Counted from the stretch's first letter, positions 1 through 6,848 are shown. The stretch is 45,042 bases of DNA from an uncultured Bacilli bacterium (GCA_934132915.1 CAKPAK010000002.1:1-45042); one strand, 5' to 3'. The notes: generated by a model from the letters alone, not told the origin. Program-made: numbers and translations.

Positions 1-27
1 GAAAAACTTTTAGATAAATATTTGTAG
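1..27 (+). CDS. possible 3' end of a gene entering from upstream
   Basis: The first eight codons read E-K-L-L-D-K-Y-L and then TAG in frame 1. This looks like a normal charged/hydrophobic C-terminus, and the composition matches coding DNA. It is too short to identify and could be chance. From 28 to about 190 I see only AT-rich DNA with no start codon plus ribosome-binding site. Confidence 0.25.
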   Translation, partial: EKLLDKYL

Positions 28-190
28 AACGAGAATCTTAAAAACTTCAGTTTATAAATTTTCTAGATACCAAAACTAGATATTAAATATCGAAAATAAA
101 GTTATTTTTATAAACTGTGATAAAAGAAAAAGACTTATTTTATAAGACTTTTACTAATTATTAAATTATTACGAACTGATAATAATATTT

Positions 191-226
191 CCCCCTGAAG
201 GACCTCAAAAGAGGTCCATTTTTGTT
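191..226 (+). repeat. hairpin repeat, copy 1 (also a terminator)
   Basis: The core GGACCTC-AAAA-GAGGTCC (200-217) is a perfect 7-bp stem with a 4-base loop followed by ATTTTT, so it can act as an intrinsic terminator. The whole 36-base segment recurs at 2385-2419 with two substitutions and one missing T. The two copies are direct repeats bracketing the 403-2244 cassette. Confidence 0.75.
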
Positions 227-367
227 ATAGTGATTTAAATATGAATGATGAAATTTATAAATGTTTAAAATTGTTTAAATAAGTTTAAAAAATAATATTT
301 TTTATGGGTAGTTAATGACAGTGAATTTATACAAAATATGGAAAAATGAACCAAGTTTAAGAACTTA

Positions 368-376
368 TGATATAAT
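368..376 (+). promoter_or_regulatory. extended -10 promoter for the aaRS-like/ASCH operon
   Basis: TGA-TATAAT (TG at 368-369, TATAAT at 371-376) is a perfect -10 hexamer with the TGn extension. There is no convincing -35 box 17 bases upstream. The ribosome-binding site TTGGAGG (389-395) and ATG 403 follow closely. Confidence 0.55.
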
Positions 377-402
377 AAAATAAGTTTGTTGGAGGTTTTG
401 TA

Positions 403-1527
403 ATGATAATAGAATGTGATGATAATGTTTATAATCCTTTAGGTGGAGGATCTTATGTTTTTGAAAAGGATATAGCTAATTTTTTATTAAATAAATTTAA
501 TAAAAATAAAATAGTTATTAGTATTGGGGCACAACCTAACAGTTCACCTCATTTTGGAACTTTAATTGTATTTTCAACAGCTTTTTCATTAGCAAAAAAG
601 ATGAAAGAAATAAAACCAGATTTAGATATTTCTGTCTTATTTGAAGTTGTTGATACAGCACCTAGTGAAACAGTTGAAATAAACGGCATTAAATATCAAA
701 AAAGTTTAAAAAGCACTGGAAAAATTAATAATAATTTTGATGATTATTTAGAAATCTTGGAATTTTTTAAACAAAGTGATAACATTGATTATATGATTAG
801 ATTTCAAAGTAACTTCAATAAGCAAAAATACATTTATCCCATTGTAAGGCAAATAATTGATAATAAGGAATTGATTGCTCCAATATTAGATCCTAAGCAT
901 GGTAACTTAAGAATAAGGGTTGCCTGTCCAAGCTGTGGATTAGCAGATAAAAATAGCAAATTAACTAAATTCGATGGTGATAAGATATATTCATATTGTC
1001 CAGAACATGGAGAATTTGTAACTGATATAAAAGATGAAAGTGATAGATTGGAATATAATACTCCAGTTAGAAATTTAGTAAGGGCCATAGCTTATGGAAT
1101 GCACAATGAAGATTTAACACAAAATTATCAAATAATGAGAATAACAGGAAGTGATTATGCAGGTTTTTATCAAGAAGAATTATTGTATAAACCATCTGCA
1201 ATTTTAGGTTATCCTGTGAATAAATTACCAGCAATTTTATATACACCGCTTGTTTTAGACTGGTCAGGAGCTAAATTATCAAAATCATTATATGTAAAAC
1301 AAGGTGCATATAGTGACTTACCATCTTATTTGATTAATTATGAATTCTTAAAAAATGAAAAGGGAATACATGCACTTGATGTCATACATAAAATAACTAA
1401 CAATTGGATAACCAATCCATATTTATTATTTAGAAACTATTCTATTTATTATTTTAAAAAGGAGTTTGAAGAATATGAAAAAAGGAATTTACCTGAGCAT
1501 AAAACCAGAGTTTACAAAAAAGATTGA
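403..1527 (+). CDS. stand-alone class-I aminoacyl-tRNA-synthetase-like catalytic protein (LysRS-I-like)
   Basis: This 374-residue soluble protein has the two signatures of class-I aminoacyl-tRNA synthetases. A HIGH-like PHFGT lies near residue 50 after the ISIGAQPNSS turn, and a KMSKS-like KLSKS lies near residue 305. Between them (about residues 178-205) is a CPSCG ... YCPEHG zinc-ribbon-like insert of the kind seen in class-I lysyl-tRNA synthetases. It is much shorter than a full class-I LysRS (usually more than 500 residues), and no anticodon-binding domain is visible after the KLSKS loop. It could therefore be an aaRS paralogue acting on a free nucleotide, a tRNA fragment or another amino-acid acceptor rather than in translation. 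Start ATG 403 has a good TTGGAGG. The last 53 bases overlap the next gene. The family-level call is firm; amino-acid specificity and role are unknown. Confidence 0.7.
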   Translation: MIIECDDNVYNPLGGGSYVFEKDIANFLLNKFNKNKIVISIGAQPNSSPHFGTLIVFSTAFSLAKKMKEIKPDLDISVLFEVVDTAPSETVEINGIKYQKSLKSTGKINNNFDDYLEILEFFKQSDNIDYMIRFQSNFNKQKYIYPIVRQIIDNKELIAPILDPKHGNLRIRVACPSCGLADKNSKLTKFDGDKIYSYCPEHGEFVTDIKDESDRLEYNTPVRNLVRAIAYGMHNEDLTQNYQIMRITGSDYAGFYQEELLYKPSAILGYPVNKLPAILYTPLVLDWSGAKLSKSLYVKQGAYSDLPSYLINYEFLKNEKGIHALDVIHKITNNWITNPYLLFRNYSIYYFKKEFEEYEKRNLPEHKTRVYKKD

Positions 1528-1888
1528 AACTGGCGAAAAAAATTATGAATTTAGAAAATATTACCCTAAACAAGAAATAGATATTTTATATGTTTATGAA
1601 ACCGTTCCTACTTGTGCTCTAAAATATATAATAGAATTAGGTAATGTTATAGAGTATCCAAATAAAATATTAAAAGAGGGCTATGGAAATTTAGATTTTA
1701 ATAATGGCTTAAAGAAATCAAAATATGCGTATGAAATAAAACACGTTGATATTTTAGAGGAACCGATAAATTTATCAAGGTTAAGGGATGAATATAATTT
1801 TGTGCCACCACAAGGGTATGCTTATGATGAAAGATATCCAAAATTAACAAAGTACTTAAATAATTCAAAAGTAAGGAGATTGATTTAA
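1475..1888 (+). CDS. ASCH/PUA-like domain protein (first of two)
   Basis: This is a 137-residue protein. Its N-terminal third contains F-x-x-K-I-E-T-G-E-K-x-x-E-F-R-K, which matches the ASCH-fold signature (G-x-K-x-x-E-x-R, where the conserved Lys/Glu/Arg line an RNA- or nucleoside-binding cleft). ASCH proteins are PUA-like; E. coli YqfB of this fold is an N4-acetylcytidine amidohydrolase, but most members have no known function. I chose ATG 1475, about 11 bases after AAAAAGGAG, over an in-frame TTG at 1466 that sits only 2-3 bases from that site. It overlaps the synthetase-like gene by 53 bases, and its stop shares an A with the next ATG, so the three genes are surely co-transcribed. No membrane segment is present. 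Confidence 0.7.
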   Translation: MKKGIYLSIKPEFTKKIETGEKNYEFRKYYPKQEIDILYVYETVPTCALKYIIELGNVIEYPNKILKEGYGNLDFNNGLKKSKYAYEIKHVDILEEPINLSRLRDEYNFVPPQGYAYDERYPKLTKYLNNSKVRRLI

Positions 1889-2244
1889 TGGAATATACTT
1901 TTGATATTAATAATCGTGCATTTAACGCAATAAAAAATAATCTGAAAAGAATTGAAATACGTGCCACTAAAAATGGAAATGGGCATTTTGATTATTCCGT
2001 TATAAAACCAAACGATTATATAAACTTCATTTCTTACGATAAAGAAAAAATAAAGTGTATAGTTAAGGAAATAAATTGGTATGAATCAATAGAAAAACTA
2101 TTGATGTTAGAAGGAACTAAATATACATTATCATCAACTGACAGTTATGATGAAGGAATAAAATCAATTAACAGCATAAATGGATATAAAGATGCGATAA
2201 AAAGTAATGGTGTTTATGCCATTCATATAGAATATTTAAAATAA
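1888..2244 (+). CDS. ASCH/PUA-like domain protein (second of two)
   Basis: This 118-residue protein follows the first ASCH protein with a TAATG stop-start overlap and a GTAAGGAG ribosome-binding site. The pattern F-x-A-I-K-N-N-L-K-R-I-E-I-R near residue 15, then I-K-P-N-D-Y-I-x-F near residue 42, a charged beta strand, and an E-K-L-L-M-L-E-G stretch is the usual order of an ASCH domain, here almost the whole protein. It is clearly divergent from the first ASCH protein, so this is not a recent duplication. Two different small RNA-binding-fold proteins beside one aaRS-like catalytic core suggest a three-part RNA-directed activity (inference). Confidence 0.65.
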   Translation: MEYTFDINNRAFNAIKNNLKRIEIRATKNGNGHFDYSVIKPNDYINFISYDKEKIKCIVKEINWYESIEKLLMLEGTKYTLSSTDSYDEGIKSINSINGYKDAIKSNGVYAIHIEYLK

Positions 2245-2261
2245 CTTCTAACTATCCACTC

Positions 2262-2284
2262 AACTACCAAAATTGTAGTTTTTA
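2262..2284 (+). terminator. terminator of the aaRS-like/ASCH operon
   Basis: AACTAC (2262-2267), loop CAAAATT, GTAGTT (2275-2280) then a T run. It lies 18 bases after the second ASCH stop. Confidence 0.6.
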
Positions 2285-2384
2285 GATAAATTTAGTTAAC
2301 CTTTAATAAATTGAAGTATTTAATTTTTATTGAAAAATATGGGTGTCTTAATTTTTTAATCTAGGAGTATGTGATTTTAGGTTG

Positions 2385-2419
2385 CCCTCTGAAGGACATC
2401 AAAAGAGGTCCATTTTGTT
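2385..2419 (+). repeat. hairpin repeat, copy 2
   Basis: This segment matches 191-226 except for C/T at 2388, C/A at 2398 (which breaks one base pair of the stem) and one missing T near 2416. It lies directly after the ASCH operon terminator and before the decayed antitoxin. As a direct repeat of copy 1 at a distance of 2194 bases, it may mark a duplication or recombination edge. Confidence 0.7.
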
Positions 2420-2438
2420 TGTTTTAAATTTATTAAAA

Positions 2439-2465
2439 TACCACAGTCGATTGACTTTTGTGGTA
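2439..2465 (+). promoter_or_regulatory. palindromic operator over a -35 box, upstream of the decayed antitoxin
   Basis: TACCACA (2439-2445) and TGTGGTA (2459-2465) form a perfect 7-bp inverted repeat with a 13-base centre that contains TTGACT (2451-2456), a good -35 hexamer. AbiEi-type antitoxins are known to repress their own promoter by binding inverted repeats, and a degraded AbiEi-like reading frame starts about 60 bases downstream. This is therefore probably the surviving autoregulatory operator (inference). Confidence 0.5.
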
Positions 2466-2527
2466 AAATACCTTGAAATTAAGGCAATTAAAATGATATT
2501 ACTATATAAAGAACTTATTTGGAAATA

Positions 2528-2763
2528 ATATCGGAAAAATATCCTAATGCAATATTTACTATGGATAGTGCATTTTATTACCATAATTTAACAGTTGTTA
2601 TTCCTGAAAAAGAATTTTTGCATTAAAAAGAGATAGTACTAAAATTAGTGATAGTAGAATTAAAGTTGTATATTATCAATCTAAGTTTTTTGAGAAGAAA
2701 AAAATATGAAAATTTGGGTATGAAATGGTTGAAGAAAATGAAAGTTTAAATTTTAATATATAG
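2528..2763 (+). pseudogene. AbiEi-type (type IV antitoxin-like) remnant
   Basis: From 2528 the frame reads ISEKYPNAIFTMDSAFYYHN and then L-T-V-V-I-P-E-K, which resembles the middle of AbiEi-like antitoxins (YP-x-A-I-F ... H-x-L-T). A slip at the T run near 2615-2619 moves the reading frame; in the new frame it continues A-L-K-R-D-S-T-K-I and a tyrosine-rich Q-S-K-F-F-E segment, as in the family's C-terminal half. A TGA at 2707 then interrupts it, followed by F-G-Y-E-M-V-E-E-N up to TAG 2761. The N-terminal winged-helix part is missing, although an ATG at 2493 survives. With one frameshift, one nonsense codon and a lost N-terminus, it cannot make a working antitoxin. No intact AbiEii-like toxin is adjacent. 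Confidence 0.6.
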
Positions 2764-2813
2764 CAAATAAAAATTACATTAATATATTTATTAATATAAG
2801 AAAGGATACTTAA

Positions 2814-3604
2814 ATGAAAAAAATTATAAGTATGGTGAAATGCTTTTAGCATTAAGAGAAGAATATATGGAGTACAAGTATTTGTTAGATGAATTAAATG
2901 ATTGTATAAATATTAAATCTAGTCATAATAATTTTTACTTTACTGGATTACTTTCAGATGAAGATTAAATAAATGATTTGAGTGATAGAAAAATAGAATT
3001 ATTTGTTGAAAAACAATATTTTGATGTTTTAAAAAAATTTCAATATTTAAAATATGATTGGTATGGCCAATTTTTATATAGTGCATTTTTGGTGGCTAAT
3101 AGAAAAGATAATGGTTTATATAAGCTTGAAAATAGCAATATGGAAACTCCTATAGATAGTAGAAAATATATACCAGCAGTTGAAATTATTGATCAAGCAA
3201 AATTTTCTGAAATTATAGATGAAATATTTTCATCTGATTTAATGCAATTAAAAGAAGGTCATTTTCGCAATAACCATGATACTATTGCGTTAAATTTCGA
3301 TCATGCATATATTAGCACAGTTTTAGGAGATACTTCATTTATGGAATGGATTGATGATAGTTTTAAATACACTATAAAAAGACATAATTGCCCTTTATTA
3401 ATAGAAGATATTTTTTCGTTAGAAATGCCAACAGATAAAATTTCACCTGATTGGTTAAAATTATTAGAAAAACATAATAAAATTTGTGATAACGAATTAT
3501 TATTTGATGTAGACGTAAAAGCACAATCCAAAAAAGGAATTTTACAAATTTATGATATACAAAGAAATAGTAATAATACTGTTGTTAAATTGTTAAAAAA
3601 GTGA
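2814..3604 (+). pseudogene. interrupted gene of unknown function (frameshift plus TAA)
   Basis: An AGAAAGG site precedes ATG 2814, but the reading frame from that ATG stops after 11 codons. One extra A in the A7 run (2816-2824 region) would join it to the frame K-Y-G-E-M-L-L-A-L-R-E-E-Y, which is open until TAA 2966. After that TAA the same frame stays open from 2969 to TGA 3602 (about 210 residues, acidic, soluble, rich in aromatic residues). The downstream part alone could start only at TTG 2978, which has no ribosome-binding site. The simplest reading is one gene of about 260 residues with two lesions. Alternatively an ATG at 2840 gives a 42-residue product. I do not recognise the protein, and it does not look like the AbiEii nucleotidyltransferase that would pair with the upstream remnant. 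Confidence 0.55.
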
Positions 3605-3706
3605 AATAAATTTCTTAAGAGATGGAACTAATAAAATTTGAAAATAATAATAAAATAACTAACTAATTCTAATAAATTTATACTATATGATTGAAAGGAA
3701 GTTATT

Positions 3707-4180
3707 ATGGATAAAATTTATGATGAATATTATTACAAAATATATAATTGGGCAATCAAGAAGACAAATAACAAAGAAGATGCTGAAGATTTAACTAATA
3801 ATGTTTTTCTTTCGATATTTGAATATCTCAATAAAAATATTAATGTTGAAAAGTTAGAAAATTTAATATGGAAAATTGCTTATAATATATGGTGCACCAA
3901 AGCAAAAAAATATATGAAAGAAAAAAATAACGTCTCTTTTGATGAAACATTCCAAAATGGATATGAAATTGATATGATAGATAAAATTATATATAAAGAA
4001 ATAATAACGAATTTAGATAAAGTTGAATTATCTGAAAATGAAAAGAAAGCATTTGAATTATACTATATTAATGACCTTTCAATTAAAGAAATAAGTAATA
4101 AGTTAAATAATAAAGAATCTAATATAAAATATTACTTATATAATGCAAGAAAGAAAATAAAGGAGAGATATTATGAATAG
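3707..4180 (+). CDS. ECF-type RNA polymerase sigma factor (sigma-70 family)
   Basis: This is a 157-residue protein, a usual size for a group-4 sigma factor. Sigma region 2 is visible at about residues 5-65 (Y-x-x-I-Y-N-W-A-x-K, then N-K-E-D-A-E-D-L-T-N-N-V-F). Region 4 is at about residues 103-155 (L-S-E-N-E-K-K-A-F-E-L-Y-Y-I-N-D-L-S-I-K-E-I then the recognition helix). These would recruit RNA polymerase to a small set of promoters. ATG 3707 has a GAAAGGAAG site, and a TATACT -10-like box lies at 3679-3684. The next gene starts inside its last codons (8-base overlap), so the two are translationally coupled. The regulon is unknown; the downstream gene is the natural candidate for its regulator or target. 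Confidence 0.85.
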   Translation: MDKIYDEYYYKIYNWAIKKTNNKEDAEDLTNNVFLSIFEYLNKNINVEKLENLIWKIAYNIWCTKAKKYMKEKNNVSFDETFQNGYEIDMIDKIIYKEIITNLDKVELSENEKKAFELYYINDLSIKEISNKLNNKESNIKYYLYNARKKIKERYYE

Positions 4181-4865
4181 TTTAAATTTAGATAAGTATT
4201 TAGACATTGTAAATGAAGAAAAAAGAAAAAGAGGATTAGATAAGTATATACCACTTTATCCAATGTTAAGAAATTGTGATGATAAATTGTATATTTGTGT
4301 TGTTTTAACAGAAGAAAATGATAATGTATGGGAATTAAATGGGAATGTTAAACCAGAATATTGGGTTTTAATTGATGTTCAAAATAATAATATTGTTGAA
4401 TTTAATAAAACGAAAGATAAAGATTTTGTTATTGGAGATTTAATTTGTAAAAATACTAGTAATAAACAAAAAGAAATTTCAAAATATACGGTAGAGAAAA
4501 CATTGCAATATAAAAACTATCTTATTGAAGATATAAAAAATGAAAAATTACCGTTACAAAAGAAATTATCAACTATACTAGGTGATGAAACTGAAATTAA
4601 TGGTGAAATCATAAATATAAATGATTATTTATTATCTAATTTAGAAGAAGAAATTAAAACAAAAATAAATGACTTAGTTGATATTCTTATTTATTCAAAA
4701 TATGGTTCGATAACATTTTATTATGATATTTTATTTAAACAAATTGTATCAGATTATAAAAATAATAAAACACTTGCTAAAGATAAAATGAAATTATGCG
4801 TTGAAATTATGAATGATTATTATGATGGTGTAATAGGTATTGATAATGTTTTCAATATAATGTAA
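4173..4865 (+). CDS. unknown soluble protein coupled to the ECF sigma factor
   Basis: This is a 230-residue acidic protein with no signal peptide, membrane segment or zinc-binding motif, so it does not look like a classic membrane or ZAS-type anti-sigma factor. The N-terminal half (about 1-105) has alternating strands with Y-W-V-L-I-D-V and a central F-V-I-G-D-L. The C-terminal half (about 110-230) looks helical (L-E-E-E-I-K-T-K-I-N-D-L-V-D-I-L). Its start overlaps the sigma gene by 8 bases behind AAAGGAG, and a hairpin terminator follows 40 bases after the stop, so the pair is a two-gene operon. It may be a cytosolic anti-sigma factor or a co-regulated effector (inference); I do not recognise the family. 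Confidence 0.65.
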   Translation: MNSLNLDKYLDIVNEEKRKRGLDKYIPLYPMLRNCDDKLYICVVLTEENDNVWELNGNVKPEYWVLIDVQNNNIVEFNKTKDKDFVIGDLICKNTSNKQKEISKYTVEKTLQYKNYLIEDIKNEKLPLQKKLSTILGDETEINGEIININDYLLSNLEEEIKTKINDLVDILIYSKYGSITFYYDILFKQIVSDYKNNKTLAKDKMKLCVEIMNDYYDGVIGIDNVFNIM

Positions 4866-4905
4866 CTATAAGTTATTTGCCAAAAAAGATGGTAATAAAT
4901 AAAAT

Positions 4906-4956
4906 AAATCATTGGTAGTATTTGTATAGTGTAATACATTTACCAATGATTTTTTA
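4906..4956 (+). terminator. terminator after the sigma-factor operon
   Basis: AAATCATTGGTA (4906-4917) pairs perfectly with TACCAATGATTT (4941-4952), with an inner GTATT/AATAC extension (4918-4922/4933-4937) and a T run. It is a long, stable hairpin. Confidence 0.75.
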
Positions 4957-5083
4957 GTGATAGTGTTTATTTTTCTTTTACAAATGAGGTGAAATTTTCT
5001 ATTGCATTCATTAATTTTTTATGTCGTATAATAAAATGAATTGTGGGAATGAAACTTTTTTCTAAAGCTAAAAAATGCTAGAT

Positions 5084-5119
5084 AAAAGACTTAAGTAAAT
5101 TACATTACTTGTCTTTTTT
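5084..5119 (+). terminator. second hairpin with T run before ttcA
   Basis: AAAAGAC-TT-AAGTAA (5084-5098) pairs with TTACTT-GTCTTTT (5105-5117), leaving a two-base bulge, then T. The A-rich left arm means it could also act on the minus strand. It separates the accessory region from the ttcA operon. Confidence 0.5.
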
Positions 5120-5134
5120 GTTTGTAGAAAAATA

Positions 5135-5143
5135 TGCTATAAT
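5135..5143 (+). promoter_or_regulatory. extended -10 promoter for the ttcA-like gene
   Basis: TGC-TATAAT (5135-5143) is a perfect extended -10. The best -35-like T-rich sequences upstream are badly spaced. Ribosome-binding site TTAGGAG and ATG 5191 follow. Confidence 0.5.
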
Positions 5144-5190
5144 ACCAATAGAAAATTTAAATATTATATTTCAACATTTAGGAGTAGCAA

Positions 5191-6051
5191 ATGGAAAAAT
5201 ATCAAGAAATTGAAAGAAGTATTATTAAAAAGTATCGAAAAGATATTTGGTCTAATTTTATTAAAGCAGTAAGAGATTATGCACTAATACAAGAAAATGA
5301 TCATGTTATGGTTTGTATTTCTGGTGGAAAAGATTCTTTTCTTTTGGCTAAATGTATACAGGAATTACAACGACATGGTAAAGTAAAGTTTGAAGCGAGT
5401 TATGTTGTGATGGATCCTGGTTATCGATCTTATCATCGTCAGTTGATAGAAGCAAATGCGAAAGAGTTGGGAGTACCAATTACTATTTTTGAAAGTGATA
5501 TTTTTAATATCGTTCAAAAAATTGATAAGAGTCCGTGTTATTTATGTGCTAGAATGAGAAGAGGTTATTTATATAATAAAGCAAAAGAATTAGGTTGTAA
5601 TAAAATAGCCTTGGGTCATCACTTGGATGATGTGATTGAAACAACGCTTTTATCCATGTTTTATGGGGCTGAATTTAAAACGATGATGCCAAAGTTACAT
5701 AGTGAGAACTTTCAAGGGTTAGAATTGATTCGACCATTATATCTGGTAAGAGAAGACTCTGTTAAAGCTTGGCGAGATTATCATGAATTAACATTTCTTA
5801 ACTGTGCTTGCCGCTTTACAGAAGAATGTTCTTTAGATGATGTAAATACTAGCAAAAGAAAAGAAATCAAAGAATTAATTCGAAATTTAAAAAAGACAAA
5901 TCCAGCGATTGATTATCATATTTTTAAAAGTTTGGATAATGTGAATTTGGATTGTGTTTTAGGTTATAAGCAGCATGGAGTTTATCAAAGTTTTTTAGAA
6001 GAATATGAGGGTAGTGAATATGAAAAAGAAGAAAAGGGTTTATCAAGTTAG
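5191..6051 (+). CDS. ttcA: TtcA/TilS-family PP-loop protein, probable tRNA 2-thiocytidine synthetase
   Basis: This 286-residue cytoplasmic enzyme has the PP-loop ATP-pyrophosphatase motif S44-G-G-K-D-S49, which activates a tRNA base by adenylation. The TtcA-type cysteines are visible: C116-Y-L-C119 and a C205-A-C207 pair near G-H-H-L-D-D-V-I-E-T (about 142-151). In TtcA such cysteines hold an iron-sulfur cluster and handle sulfur for s2C32 of tRNA. TilS, the related tRNA-Ile lysidine synthetase, lacks these cysteines, which favours the TtcA branch. The N-terminal extension (K-Y-R-K-D-I-W) is like TtcA2-type proteins of anaerobic Firmicutes. ATG 5191 has TTAGGAG. The 3' end overlaps the nuclease gene by 32 bases. 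Exact tRNA target not proven. Confidence 0.75.
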   Translation: MEKYQEIERSIIKKYRKDIWSNFIKAVRDYALIQENDHVMVCISGGKDSFLLAKCIQELQRHGKVKFEASYVVMDPGYRSYHRQLIEANAKELGVPITIFESDIFNIVQKIDKSPCYLCARMRRGYLYNKAKELGCNKIALGHHLDDVIETTLLSMFYGAEFKTMMPKLHSENFQGLELIRPLYLVREDSVKAWRDYHELTFLNCACRFTEECSLDDVNTSKRKEIKELIRNLKKTNPAIDYHIFKSLDNVNLDCVLGYKQHGVYQSFLEEYEGSEYEKEEKGLSS

Positions 6052-6769
6052 TAGTATTATTGTTTTATTAGGTATTTGTGGTGTTTTTTATTTTCAACCA
6101 CAGCTTTCTAATGAAATTTTACAGTTTGTATCTAATAATCAAGTAGAAGCAAAGCAAAGTGATAGTGTTTCTTATGATTTAGAAAATATACCTAGTTATT
6201 CTGGTTTAGCAAGCGTTGTGATTGATGAAAATCGACCATCTTTTTCAGATACTGATAAACAAAGAGAAACTTTTGAGTCTTATCATGAATTAGATTCTTT
6301 AGGTAGATGTGGCGTTGCTTTTGCTAAGGTTGGTTTAGAAACGATGCCAACAGAAAAACGTGGCAGTATTGGGCAGGTGAAGCCTTCTGGGTGGCATACA
6401 ATTAAATATGATATTGTAGATGGTAAGTATTTATATAATCGTTGTCATTTGATTGGGTATCAGTTAACAGGGGAAAATGCAAATAAAAAGAATTTAATTA
6501 CATGTACACGATTTATGAATACAGTTGGTATGTTACCTTATGAAAATGAAGTAGCAGAGTATGTGAAAAAGACATCTAATCATGTTTTATACCGAGTAAC
6601 ACCTGATTTTAGAGGCGATAATCTTGTTGCAAATGGTGTTCAAATTGAAGCTTTATCCTTAGAAGATAATGGAGAAGGTGTACAATTTAATGTTTATGTT
6701 TACAATATACAAGATGGAATTAAAATTGATTATAAGACGGGGGAAAGTCATTTAGTAAGTTCTTCTTAA
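6020..6769 (+). CDS. membrane-anchored DNA/RNA non-specific endonuclease (EndA/DNA-entry nuclease type)
   Basis: From ATG 6020 this is a 249-residue protein. It has a positively charged start (MKKKKR), one hydrophobic segment at about 10-25, and a linker, then the nuclease domain from about residue 90. The beta-beta-alpha-metal motif appears as Y-N-R-C-H143-L-I-G (His143 as general base, where EndA/NucA have DRGH), followed by G-E-N-A-N-K-K-N-L-I and R-F-M-N, which supply the metal-binding Asn. It would act outside the membrane and cut DNA without sequence preference. An in-frame ATG at 6005 is possible, but 6020 has GAGGG at a better distance. It overlaps ttcA by 32 bases. EndA-like enzymes convert incoming DNA to single strands in competence; comEA and comEC occur later in the window. 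Confidence 0.8.
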   Translation: MKKKKRVYQVSSIIVLLGICGVFYFQPQLSNEILQFVSNNQVEAKQSDSVSYDLENIPSYSGLASVVIDENRPSFSDTDKQRETFESYHELDSLGRCGVAFAKVGLETMPTEKRGSIGQVKPSGWHTIKYDIVDGKYLYNRCHLIGYQLTGENANKKNLITCTRFMNTVGMLPYENEVAEYVKKTSNHVLYRVTPDFRGDNLVANGVQIEALSLEDNGEGVQFNVYVYNIQDGIKIDYKTGESHLVSSS

Positions 6770-6802
6770 ATGAAAATATGGTGTTGGCAAGTAAAATGGT
6801 AA

Positions 6803-6831
6803 TTGCTTTCACTTTTTTTTGATGGTATAAT
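6803..6831 (+). promoter_or_regulatory. sigma-A-type promoter for the AAA gene
   Basis: TTGCTT (6803-6808), 17-base spacer, TATAAT (6826-6831), with TGG forming the extended -10. The leader to ATG 6849 is only about ten bases and carries AAGAGGTG. Confidence 0.75.
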
Positions 6832-6848
6832 TTAAGAGGTGAATAAAG

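Noticed and set aside
834..1088. Minus-strand open frame of 84 codons inside the synthetase-like gene
   Set aside because: It is a mirror of a well-supported gene on the plus strand. It has no ribosome-binding site and gives no recognisable protein.
1698..1967. Minus-strand open frame of 89 codons across the two ASCH genes
   Set aside because: It lies antisense to two coupled genes with clear motifs and good ribosome-binding sites.
2399..2584. Minus-strand frame of 61 codons
   Set aside because: It covers the repeat, the palindrome and the antitoxin remnant, and its composition is not protein-like.
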